DNA of 64,000 nt from Gymnogyps californianus. Its lineage: Eukaryota > Chordata > Aves > Accipitriformes > Cathartidae. Under the pieces are notes generated by a model. That model made no database searches. It was not told the origin of the DNA and was given only the letters and a program-made list of their open reading frames with translations. Positions 39,291-51,166 of the stretch are shown here, one piece after another. Position 1 is the stretch's first letter. Each line of letters starts with the position of its first letter. Location of the stretch: NCBI RefSeq assembly GCF_018139145.2, contig NC_059485.1:15189698-15253697 (forward strand). The letters are read 5' to 3'. The translations under genes were made by a program, and so were the position numbers.

Positions 39291-39751
39291 GGGGAAGGGA
39301 AAGAATCTTGGCTAGTCAAGAGGATTCCAGCAAATATACAGTGCTATCAGTAAATGAGCTTTTTTAAATACAAATTAATTTTATATCTACATCTCATTCA
39401 CCGTCTAGTTTCCCAGAGAAGCCTATAAAAGCATTACAGCGAAACTGTGAAATATCTGTGTAACCACTGCAGCAGAAACACTAGGAATGAAATAAAATTC
39501 TATGGCACACTGTGTCTACTTTACTGGGGGGAGGGGAGCAGGCTTGGATAAAGACTGTATCTTAAAATTGGTCTAAAACCCATCTCATCTAAAATTACAA
39601 ATTTATTTGACAGCGAGTCAATCTATTATAAAGGACTGCCCTATCAGGTTACATGGAAAAATTACATTTGCAATTTTCAGAATTTAATGTTTACTTTTTA
39701 CTTTGAGAGTGATGTCTCAAATTAGTATTCCACTCTTGCAGGCTTTTTCTT

Positions 39752-39768
39752 CCCCCCCCCCCCCCCCC
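39752..39768. repeat. C17 homopolymer
   Basis: Seventeen consecutive C, so G17 on the minus strand. Confidence 0.9.
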
Positions 39769-40327
39769 TTTATTTTATAGAGTAATAATTATTCATTAGT
39801 AGATCTAGTTAGTCTTTATGTAATAAAGTAGGATGTGACCTGCAAATCAAATAATTTATATTACAGCTTGTCCTTGAGGTCCTATATTACACGTCTCTTT
39901 TTTTCTTAGATACAACTCAAGTATAACAGAAGATACTACTATTTTTAATTAGAATTTGACAAATGAATTAAATATTAATTCTTCAGGAAAGAAGGTCAAA
40001 CCTCAAAGCACCACCTGAGGTTTTGAAGGGGTTCCTTTTAAAAAGACTCTGCAGAAGATTTTAAAATTACCTATTTTATAGGATATCTAACTCCCACAAA
40101 AACACATCTTAGATCAAGAGTTTAACGTTAACAACAATAAATAAATAACCCACATACAAGAAGTCTATTTCATCAACAGAATAACTGGCTTGATATTAAG
40201 ATCTACCCTTAAAAATAAATAATAGTCCCTGCTTAACTGGAAACAGATATAAAACATGTCACTGCAACTCAGGCGTTGTATTAAAAAAAAATAAATTCTT
40301 TTTCATTCTACATGTGCGCACACATAC

Positions 40328-40469
40328 CTGCACCCACACAAGCGTCAGAGACTGATTTAGATCCACTAAGCTTTCTTCATGCAAAACCGAAAATTTTCCA
40401 GCAGAATCAGTTATTGCATAATTTTCTTTCTCAAAAGCAGTCAATCCAACAAAACCAATGTATTTAGAA
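40328..40469 (-). CDS. candidate coding exon, product unidentified
   Basis: Minus-strand frame of 142 bp (one base plus 47 codons) between an AG at 40470-40471, preceded by a moderate T-rich tract, and GTGCAG|GTATGT, a very good donor, at 40328. The peptide starts SKYIGFVGLTAFEKENYAI and ends LVWVQ, with a stretch DSAGKFSVLHEESLVDLNQ that reads like real protein. It exits in phase 0. No domain was recognised. It lies about 1.9 kb downstream, on the minus strand, of the candidate at 42.2 kb. Chance cannot be excluded because the acceptor is only fair. Confidence 0.33.
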
Positions 40470-42070
40470 CTCAGCAATCAACACCAAAACAATCGTGCAC
40501 AAACTTACAATACAGGGATTGGTTTTGGCTTAGGAAACATCCATGCTTTTGCAGTTTATCATGGACTGATCTACTAGAACAGCCCAGATACAGAACAGCA
40601 CAGACTACTTTATCACAAAAAAACCAAAAAACAAACCACCAACAAAAAAACCCCACATGCCAGAGAGCAAGAAGGAGAAATGAACCCTCTCTATGTCCTT
40701 TCTCCTTTTTTCATTCTTTCTCTCTGCCTTAAGCAGTCTCCTGTTCTGACAGGAGTATATCATGCTTTTCTTCATTCTTTTTTTTTCCTAGCACAGAAAG
40801 GCTGTTATTTCGCAAATGCCCTAAGCTGATAGAATTTTCCCTTCAGCTCATTTTCATATGAAATACCATAAATAATACATGGTACTTTAATAAGACCTTA
40901 TCAGAATGTTTAATGAAAAACAAATATGTTATGTAAGGAGGCAAATAACGAACTCGTTCCACATTATGTCAAAATCAAAGGCAGCATGCTTCCTAGCCAA
41001 ACAGTTTGGAACTATATAAGTCTATCCAATTTCCCAAAGTGAAGTTCTGGAACATGGTGATGGTCAAGCAGTTTCTTCTGTCTATTGCACTATTTTACAG
41101 CTAAAAGGACATCCATAAAACAGATTAAACTCTTAAAAGCAGTGTGTTGAACAATTACTTCAAGAGACTTTAGTAGTGTAAATATAGCTAATATTAATTG
41201 TAAAAGTAAATTTCTCATTGGTCTTTTATCCTTAATTTTCACACATTTCAAAGTAAGAAAAATATGACCCACAAATACTATGAATCCCTTACATTTGTAT
41301 ATTCATATTATTAAAACAAGAACATCAATGTTTTAACTATCCAAATCATCTATACACAGAGAAACAATAAACATACATAATTCAGTAGGGTAAGAGACCT
41401 AAAAAAGAAACAGAGTTCTTTAGCCTGATATATGCTACTTCAAGAGATGCAGGGGAAAGTCGCTACCAATTTTCATCCCTTCCAAGGATAACTTGTCATT
41501 ATGTCTAAAAAGAAAAAAGGTAACAAAATGTGTTTTATTTTTATAAAAATAAAATCAATGTCTCTTCTTTAAAGCCATTTCCTTGTTTATACACACTGTT
41601 CTACCAAACCCAAGCCATTAATCATAACCACATTCCAAGTTACAGCTATATATACAGTAAGTACCACCACAAATTTGCCAAAGGTACATGAATGACTGTA
41701 CACAATCTGACCTTCTATCCTCATGCACAGTGACTGTATTGCTGTAACTACTATGCAATTTCACAGAACAGCATATGCCCCATCAATATCTCATCTGCAA
41801 ATTATTAATAACTTGATTTTTCTCTTATTCTACAAAAAACAATGTGTGCAATTGCAAAGCCCACTTTACCTACAGCATATGACATCTTCCAGTTGCCTCA
41901 GTGCTGCTCTGTTGGGTCAGTAACTGAACTCAGTTATCCCACACTCAGTTGCTGATATTATTAATTAGATATCAATTAACAACAACTACAAACCTTTTTC
42001 AAAACAAAAGGAGGCCACCAATCTACACAACCCAAATCAGCTTTTGTGGGAGTTCAATTAGAAACAAAAA
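40470..42070. other. no gene recognised
   Basis: Unassigned AT-rich sequence between two weak exon candidates. Confidence 0.45.
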
Positions 42071-42231
42071 GCTCTTCCACAGTGATAACAGATCCATCGG
42101 AGGTGCAATGCCTACTACATCACTTGAGAGGCAACACTCCTTTTTCCAACCTGTTTGGATTGTCAGTGTCACGGTATATAGCACAGGCAGAGAACTTGCA
42201 GATATGCACCCTCTCCCCACATCCAACGAGA
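42071..42231 (-). CDS. weak candidate coding exon, 3' end uncertain
   Basis: A strong acceptor (TTTTTTAAATGCAG) precedes 42231 on the minus strand. From there the frame is open past 42071, starting SLDVGRGCISASSLPVLYT and going on through VTLTIQTGWKK. Several possible donors follow (ACAG|GTTGGA, TCAA|GTGATG) and none is strong, so the end given is nominal. The opposite strand is also open here (41949-42275), which weakens the case. The region is slightly GC-richer than its flanks. Confidence 0.2.
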
Positions 42232-44511
42232 CTGCATTTAAAAAATACCAACAGCAAAGTGTTGATCAATCTTGAATATGCAAATAAAAACATGAAATCA
42301 AAGAACCTCTGAAACAAAGCAAAAAGAACCAACAGCATTTCTCACACAGCTGACCTACAAATACAAAAACACTTTCATTTACAATGCATTTATTTAGTAT
42401 AACATGTTCCATTTAAAATCATCCACTCAATTTGTTGTGATCTGATAGTCAACTTCTACTTCTCAAAACCTAAGTTCAAATTTCATTTACAAACATTCAA
42501 CCTAAAAGTTAACCTTTAGAATTATCACAGCAGACTGCCTAATCAGTCATACCTTTTCCATCAAGTAAAAAAAGACCCGAAAGAGATCATATGCAAGACA
42601 ACACACCATTTTACACTTCAAACTTGTCTCAGTAGTACCGCACATTAACAAGTTTACACCTATGGAAGGCATACAGTATTACAAAGATTGTATGCCTCCA
42701 GATGTCAAGCATTTAAAAAAAAAAAATCACAACTGCACACTAAATTATCCATGTGAAGAATGTATTTTCTTCTCAACTTTATAAAATGAGTGATGTGCTA
42801 TAAAGATAATTCAGGCAAGTGGTATAGAATCTAATAGTAGTGCAGTCCTTTCTCTAAACACTCCTTTTCTAACACCACATGAAAAAATAGCTCCCACGAC
42901 TTCAAATCAGGAAAAGCAGCATATTATGAGCTTAAAAATAGAATGCTTCATTAACATATTTTGACAAATTACTAGCAACCATTAATATCTTTGCCTTTAT
43001 TTGACATAGTATTCTATTTTCTTATATATGTGTGTTATGGTCTTTAAAAACAAACTAGGGAAATATCACTGTTGTTTTTAAATAATTTGTTTTGTCAAAA
43101 AGACTAAATAAAAGGTTTTCCCTCTATTCTTTTCAATTAACAGGTGACCTCTTATCCTTCCGGTGATATTTTCTTGTTGTGTTTCTAATTTAAGGTTTCT
43201 GTTAAGATTGCTCTTCTTTACTAGCTCTTTGCACAAAGATCAGGACATTACAGAGGCTCGTGCTTACCTCAGGCAAGTAAGAATCACTAATTTTCTATTA
43301 AGCACTGTGTTATGTCCATTGACTTCTCCAGTATTTCATACCCAATGTCTACAAAGACTCCGTAGTACAGTTAACCTCTTCAGCACCACTTAATACTTAT
43401 TTCATAAGCATTCAACATTAACTATCTAGATTTTTCACAACATAAGAAGCAAAGAGCCCTTATTCCCACCCACGTGTTTGGGGTGGGGAAGGTAACAAAA
43501 TAAATAAATTTAAAAAAATGTTCAGCCCTTAAAAAGTTAGAGACACTTCCAAACAGAAGATGGATGTTCCCTGACACATCTTATTTTCCCGGCCTACAGT
43601 ACCTAGATATTCTGGAGAAAGCAAGACGTGGGGTGGGGGGATGGAAATAAGTCAGGCCTAACAACCTGATCTTGATTCAATTTTCTGCGAGTTTACACCA
43701 GTGTATCTCTTCAAAAATCACTAAATTTACTCGTGATTTTTCACTGTAGAAATCAAGGTTAGCATCCAAGCCTACGAGCCCTCTTTTCCCCCTCACACCC
43801 GAGACCCGATCTCCACTCGGAGGGTTTTCTTTTCCGGCGATCCTTGTACAGCTATACCAGGAACTCCATCTAGTGGAGACGCAGGTTATATCAACCTTAG
43901 CTTAAACCAGTTACTCAAATACAATGAGCTGTACCAGATTTTTGATGGTGTAACTGAATCTGCTACGCAATTTGCATAGTAAATAAAGGGTAGAAAAAAG
44001 TATTTTATCAGGACACTCGTGTCTCAAAAACACATGCCTACACCTAACCACAATAGTGCACTGAAGGCACAGGATGAGGTTCCAAAGCACCTTAAATTAC
44101 TTTGAGATCACCATCGCCCTTGCTCTCTTCTGTCTATGTGTTCCCATCTACTTCTCATGCTAGCATTGGCACAAATGACTCGGTTGCCAGACAACTGGAA
44201 AGACAGTATGGCTGAGAACTCAAGTAGCAAAAGCTTTCAGAAAGCACTCGTCACCCAATGGCACAGGCATCATTGCCAGAACAAAGGAAGGACTGCACTA
44301 TGCAGAGCAGGAAGCAATGAGTGTGGCAGCCCTGACTTAGGAAAGTTTAAGATGATGTGCAGTTACATTTGGGGGGCGGGGGGGGGGAGAAGTTTTATCT
44401 AAACTGTCAGTTTGGAGTACAGACTGAGGAAGCAGGGAAATGGACAGAACCAAGAAGGTGAAACAGAAATTGGTGCGGCAAGATCTTTCGTCAATCCCAC
44501 TCCCACCTCAC
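42232..44511. other. no gene recognised; small CpG-richer patch
   Basis: Unassigned. 43760-43890 contains an unusual cluster of CpG (TACGAG, CCCGAG, CCCGAT, CTCGG, CCGGCG, GACGC). There is a G-rich tract at 44371-44388. Confidence 0.4.
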
Positions 44512-44654
44512 CTAGCACAAAGGTACGGACACTTCAACGTTTCATTTTCAGAAGCACAGGGTGCTCTCACCCACCATGCACTACTGTCATAACACCAAAT
44601 AAACTTTTCCAGACATATACAGAGATTCTTTAAATCTGACACACTGGTACAAGC
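44512..44654 (-). CDS. weak candidate coding exon, product unidentified
   Basis: On the minus strand, a T-rich stretch ending GAAGCAG precedes 44654, and GCTAG|GTGAGG, a very good donor, follows 44512. The 143 bp are open (47 codons plus two bases). The peptide starts ACTSVSDLKNLCICLEKF and has seven Cys in 47 residues, which is as typical of chance translation as of a real domain. A second strong donor, TGG|GTGAGA, lies inside it. No family was recognised. Confidence 0.2.
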
Positions 44655-47600
44655 CTGCTTCACAAAAGAACCACTTTGACAGAAGTATCCAGCTATAATC
44701 ACTACCATTTAGGTTATTCTTAATATCATAATGTTAGCAAGATGACATAAGCGTGTCACGTGTAGTATTGCCCTATAATATTCTTTCCAAAATACCAGAT
44801 GAAAAGACATAACAATATGACCCTTAGAAAATTAACTCAGAATTAAATTTAACGACTCAAAAAAGTAATATACAAAATTAATGAGTATTAATCACAGAAA
44901 ATTGTGTACAACTTGTTAAGTAGCTTAAAGCTTCAGTATGTAGGATGGGAGGGCTACAAACTACTCAGGAAAAAAAAAAGAAGTCTACAGTTTTATCTAA
45001 AGTGATGAAGCCTACCTTTACCTGCTGCCACTGTGGGCTGTTTGTTAAGTATCAGACAGGAGAAAGAGAGAGCATTTGAATAGTAAGAACATACTATATA
45101 TATTTTACCTGAATTTGTTTTTATACAAAATTCTGTTTTCTTATTTTATATAGACACAATTCACCTGCAGTACTACAATCTCTATTTTGTTCACATCGAA
45201 TACACTTATTTTAAACTAAAATTTTCGCGCAAATTCATTAATCAACAAAAGTTTGCCCCTATTTTTTGCTCCTTGATTTGCACCACCACATCTCATGCTT
45301 TGCTGCTGTTACGAAATCAGAAGGAAAGAATTTAACTTGGAGTGTTAAATAAGCAGCAGGAGCACATGAATTTAGAGCTTGTTTTCATGTGATAGTAATA
45401 AAAGTTAAAAAACCCAAACATCACTAAATGCTATATAGTAGGGCAGCATAAACACATCTTGCTGAAGTTTTAGGTTTCTGTGAAAGATTATTAGTCTCTT
45501 AAAAAAATTAAAAGAAAGTCAAATCTCAGAAGGAGAATAAATGATAGATTAATTATACTATTATGTAAAGGTTGTATCTTTTCTCTGTAGGAATTAAATT
45601 AACTGGACTTCAGCGCAGTTTCCTTCAATGAAACCACTTCTCCTTTTATTATTCTGTCTACAGCTGAGTATCTCTCATATATTCTGCCTGAATCTAAATC
45701 CACCAGACTTAGTTCACAATGCAGCAGCTCATTTTAATGTATAACAGCTAAATATTAACATGCTCATGTATCAAACCAACAAATCCTCCATTAACTGCAG
45801 CTGAATCTCTAAGTCTCCATTTCCCCTGTCCTTTCCTTAGAGTTTACAGCCTGCCCGCTCCCCATGAGTATGTGATCCCTCCAGTGCAATGAACAATACC
45901 TCCATGGCTCCCTTGAGGATGTTATTTATCATCATCTACCAGTAAACTTCAAAATATTCCTCATCATTTTGACACTACCCCATAAGAAGGACTAAGTCAG
46001 TTTTAAATTTAGCTCAATGACTCTTCAAAATCTAGCCCTTCATCTCTAATTCTTTCTTGTGGCTTTCAATCTGACTTTCAACTAAAACATCCTAAAATTT
46101 TTATGGCCAAGCCTGAAGGGTTCTACTTAAATACTCATCTTCATCCAAAGAGATAAAGAAACAGCTCAGGAGAATTAAAATGGTGGGTTTTGCAGCTTTG
46201 AGCTTCAGTTTATACTGAAGCAGTACCAAGGCTTTCCAAAGTAGCCAGCTATACACTCTCCAAAAGACCATTCCAGCAGAAAGAAGTCAGACGCCATGAC
46301 CCACCCTCACTCCTATGCCAGAATCTATGAGGAAAAGGGACGGTTGTTTTGTTTTTTTCTTTTTAACTTAAGAATTTTGGCTCTATATAACCCTTGCAGA
46401 ATTACATGCTTTGGCATAAAGGCAGCTTTGCACATGGAATTGATACAAAGCTGCCTATACAGGCCTGCTCATTAAGCCTTGGAATAGGCACAGAAGTACT
46501 GTGTGAGAAAGTTCAATTTTATATACAGAGTCAATATTGTGTCTCTTCTTTTTTTCCAGTTTATTCTATCTGCTGGTTTTGAAAGAAGCAGTTGCTTTTT
46601 TCTAACCATTTTTTCCCCTGAATCCTTCAGGGATCCTGTCCTCTCCATACTACCTTACCAACCGCTTCATTAGTGTAACCTCTATCAGGACTGTTCACGA
46701 GTCCAGCATCAGCTCCCTCCTCTCTTCACTCTCTAACTGGTATTTTTTTTATCTTTTCCTACTTCAATTGATAAGGTGTCACATTCAACATCTCTGAGTC
46801 TTCCTTTTCCTCAGCTAGTAACTAGAGTCTGCCAATTCTTCTACAATATTCTCTATAAGTTGTTTGCTTTCATCAACACTAATCAACTCTCTCTTGTTAT
46901 GATGGCCATCCTTCACCTCTCCTACTTGTGTTTCCTTCCTCTCTGATCTTCTTTTATTCAATGAAATCCACACTGGTAACACTGAATTCACTCTTCTTTT
47001 TCCCTCTGCTGCTTTTTGGCGCTATCACCACTTCTTTTGCTTTCTGCAGAAAGTTCAGTTTCTCATCCTCCAGGATTCAGACCATTCAAGACTTGGCATA
47101 AAAATCTACTCCTGTTGAACATTTACACATGGATTACCTGACATTCCTTACTTTCTCTAAGACCCCTCTCAATATTCTGTCTCACACATCTACAACCAGA
47201 CTCCCCTATGCTCTACTCATGCATCAAACAACCTTTTACTTCGGATAGGACCTTCACTTCCTTCACATCCTTTCAAATACAAATATTTCCAAGAAAGATA
47301 GCTCAAAACATAGAAGAAGTCACGTTGCACGTGCACAATATAACGGTTAGGCTCAATGTTTTGTATCAGAAATAGCCTGGACACTTACAAGAAGCAGGTA
47401 TTCTACATCTGCTGTTAAGCATGACCACAAGCATAACAAGCAACAAGCAGTACTTGCACATTGTCCAACTTCCCTCTTACTCCCAAGAATCTTCCAGTCG
47501 TGATAGACACAAATATTCTTACACATAAAAAGAAAACATATACATTAAAGCTTGTTTATTCTAACTATGCTTATGTCAGTCTTAAAAGGTCTAGTTTGTG

Positions 47601-50600
47601 GTGTGTTTTTTTAAAATGAGAGAATATTTGCCTCAAATTACAACTAACAAAACTTTAGAGAGACCAGTTCACATTTTTCCTTTTCACTTGATACTCACAA
47701 AGATTCCCCTCCCTACAAACCCATTCATATCCATGTACTTTGAAGAAAAGTACTAACATTTTCAGCAAAATTCTCTCTGAAACATTTTTACACACATAAA
47801 TAACACTTCCTCATTGCTTTTCTTGAATTATATTCGCCCTATTGAAACTAGTTCTACAGTTAAGACGCTGTGGGTGTATCTATTTCTTTAAGTTTTATAA
47901 TTTGGCCATGAAATTCAGAATAATTTTAAGATAAAACTTAGCAACATTGAATTTTTAACACTAAAATGAAAAAAGATTATTACAAATATTTGAATTAAAG
48001 GAACTGTCACAGAAAATTGAAAATAAATTACTCTTAAAATTTAACTTATTTTTAGTGGCTCCAAATTGGTTTTGCATTTTCTAACTTGTTTTGACGCAGT
48101 ACCTCCAAAGACTCTCGGAGTAAATCATAAATCTGAAGGACACTAACCAAAGAGGTTAGGTTTTGGCTTAATTCTGACTATATAGAAGCTTAAGAATGTA
48201 TCCTGTCATAGCTTTTGTCAGGCAAGTAAACCTTGCTTTGTCATATCTCAATACAATATCAATACAGCATGATTTATATTAAATTTTTTTCATTAAAACT
48301 ACATAGAATAATGCCACAAACCAAAAAACCACAGGAAAAAGATCTAAAAATGGGGTTATGAACAACTGCTTTTATTTGAATACATTCTTTTTTGTAAACC
48401 TGAATGATACATGAAATTCAGCTACTCAAAAGCTCTAAAAGAGTTGGAGAATACATCGGTGAGATCAGACAACACATCTTTATAAAGTGCCTTGACATAA
48501 GGTGCTAAATGCATTCTCAAAACCAATATGAAAGCATACAAACTATTGTGTTATGGCTTGTAGGGCTTCCCAGTATAGTATCTAATTGCTCATATACACA
48601 AAGAAGGCATTCTGTCCTAACTTAAATCTCCAACCTAGCATTTTCTAGCTTCACCCACCAAACCAAACTTCTCTGCTATGAAAGGCCTCTACACCTACGT
48701 CCCAAGAGCACAAAAGGAGCAGAAACTTGACTATTAGGCCAGACAGCTAAGTTAAAGCTAGCATGGGTAAGCTTGTGCCTTCCTCTCAGTGGTACTGACA
48801 GAGCACACACATGTTTCCATAGTCAGGAGACAGGAGACTAGTGATCTTCTCTAAAACACATGCTCAATTTCTGCTCAAAAAAGGCAGAAAAGAATACATC
48901 AAACAGATAACCTTATTAATTAGCAAATACTGTATTTAAATGAAGGGATAGGGGACTGACAAACATAGCTACTAATGTTTTTGAAGTGCTTGTTCAAAGC
49001 AATACAGAGCCAAGACTTTACAAGCAACTCACTTTTTAAGTTATGTTACTAAATCCACAAAGCACATACAACCAATAAAAAACACCATCCCATACACATC
49101 TTACAAATTATTACAAAGGTAAAGTTAAAATTTAAAATTAACTAAATTAAAATTGCCAAATTATTCACATCAGATACTAACATACCTGCTCTTCCTTATA
49201 ACTAAACACAGCATAGCACAAGTTCTAATGCTTCCATGCATTTGCATCAGTTCTGACCTGTAAAGACTGCCTCTCAGAATGACTCCTTAGATCATTCTGC
49301 ATGCCTGTTCAAACCTTTGGCCTCCGTCCTGAGCCTGCCATCACAGGTGCCAATTGTGATGAGGATACCTCTGCTGCAGGAGACTAATTGAGACCCGCCC
49401 CCGAATTTCATCCAGGCCACTAAACAGTCATCAGGTGCTAACATCAGGTCTCAGTCAACATAAGCCAGGTGACCTACACAGAAAGGGTTTCACATCTCAT
49501 TACAAGTGTTTAGTGCCATCCAGTTACCTGAAAGTGAACTCTAAAGAGATAGACCATACCTCACTGTGTACATAATAACCTTCCTGCTCCAGAGACAATC
49601 TCAACCCTTATTAAGATGTAGCACATATCTTACTGTATCAGCTGCATTATGTGTATAATAGATGCAGTTTTAGTATTGGATCTTGATTTTTTTTACTAGA
49701 AGCCAGTATTATTGGTACCAAAATTGCATTCCCTAATTCTGATAGGAAACATTGCTGGGGTGTAAGAATCTTACATATCAATAAAAAGGTAAAATATATA
49801 TTTGAACTGTCTCCACTGGAATACGGAATAGTTAAGAACAAAATTAGATGCAAGGACTCACTAGTAATCTCCAGACAGGGCAACTGCAAGATCTCACAGA
49901 TAAACAAAACAGCAGAAAAACAAAAGCAAGATTAACTAAAATCAGCAGCTAGACTACAAATAACAAATAGTAAAAGTTCTGTAGTATTGTTCCATCCTCC
50001 ATTTATTGTGAGCCAAACTCACTGAAACTAGTAGAAGTCTGAACACTCAGGGAATGCAGTCCTGGGCTCTCTGAACACAAAACACCTGCAGTGCTGCAGT
50101 TAAGTTAGCAGGAACATTTTTCTCAAGGATTTGGTGATCCTTTTAGAGTTAAAATACATGAAAAAATTCTCATTTTATCAGTTTCTGCAATAAAATATTA
50201 CTAAAATAAGGGGCAATACTAGGACTGGATAATCATTTACACCTGATTCATATCACCAATCCTCAAAAAATCTGTCTCGACACAAAGTCAAGGTGTGCTT
50301 TCATTTACTCATCATTCTTACTTAAATATTTCAGAACCTACTGCTGAAAAGCCAATATGATTTTTGAGACTGAAATAATATGGAAAGAAACACGTTTGAA
50401 AAAAGCAAACTTTAACAATGTTATTTACCTAAATCTTGCCAAAATAATTCAATTGCCATAAAATAGACTTAGTCAAGGAACAAGATAGCCTTGCTGCATA
50501 ATTCATCAGCCATTTTAATCCTGTTTATGAGTATCAGGTTCTCTACAGAAATGCTTTTAAAGAATGCTTAAGAAAAATCATTGCTAGTTAGGGATTTGTG

Positions 50601-51104
50601 AGATTTATTACTAACAGATAAAACAATAAACCAAACCCCACCCTATGGCCTCTGTAATGGAATATGATATTAATATAAAGAAAACCTATACCCCTCCCCT
50701 GAAATCATAAAAAAACTGCAAATGCTAATACTATACATGGAAAACTGAACTGAGTTAATAGGTTCTCCCTAGCATTTACCTTCATTGAAAAATACTACAT
50801 GCAAAGAAGTGTGTGCTCAATTCTGAGATTGCTCTAGATCTCATTTATTCCATTCAAACTAAAAAAAACCATTTTGATCAACAAAATGGAGTTGTACACA
50901 CAGGGTTAGTCCTAATTACTGGAGAAACTTTAGTTTTTTACTGTTTTTACTTTTTTCATACATACCCACCCCTAAATGATTTTCTATACCAACACATTCC
51001 CATATAAAGTGTACTGACAAAAGTACATTACATACATTACTAAGATTGTGAACGAAATACTCAAAGCCTATGAAACACCAGAACTAAGTTTATCTGTGTA
51101 ATGT
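44655..51104. other. no gene recognised; pyrimidine-rich stretch
   Basis: Unassigned. The + strand at about 46560-47280 is strongly C/T-biased. A minus-strand piece at about 49727-49832 lies between TTCCAG and TTG|GTACCA and stays open, but was judged too weak to call. Confidence 0.4.
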
Positions 51105-51166
51105 TGTGCTGGTTTCGGCTGGGATAGAGTTAATTTTCTTCATAGTAACTAGTATGGGGCTATGTA
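51105..51166 (+). mobile_element. LTR stub, avian ERVL-like (TGTGCTGG type)
   Basis: TGTGCTGGTTTCGGCTGGGA followed by TAGAGTTAATTTTCTTC and an ATAGTAACTAGTATGGGGC block matches the first 60 bases of the LTRs at 12833 and 54417. The match then stops abruptly. Only the 5' end of an LTR is left; the rest was deleted. Confidence 0.75.

Noticed and set aside
41949..42275. 108-codon plus-strand frame
   Set aside because: Overlaps an equally open minus-strand frame, and no promoter, splice sites or recognised motif support it.
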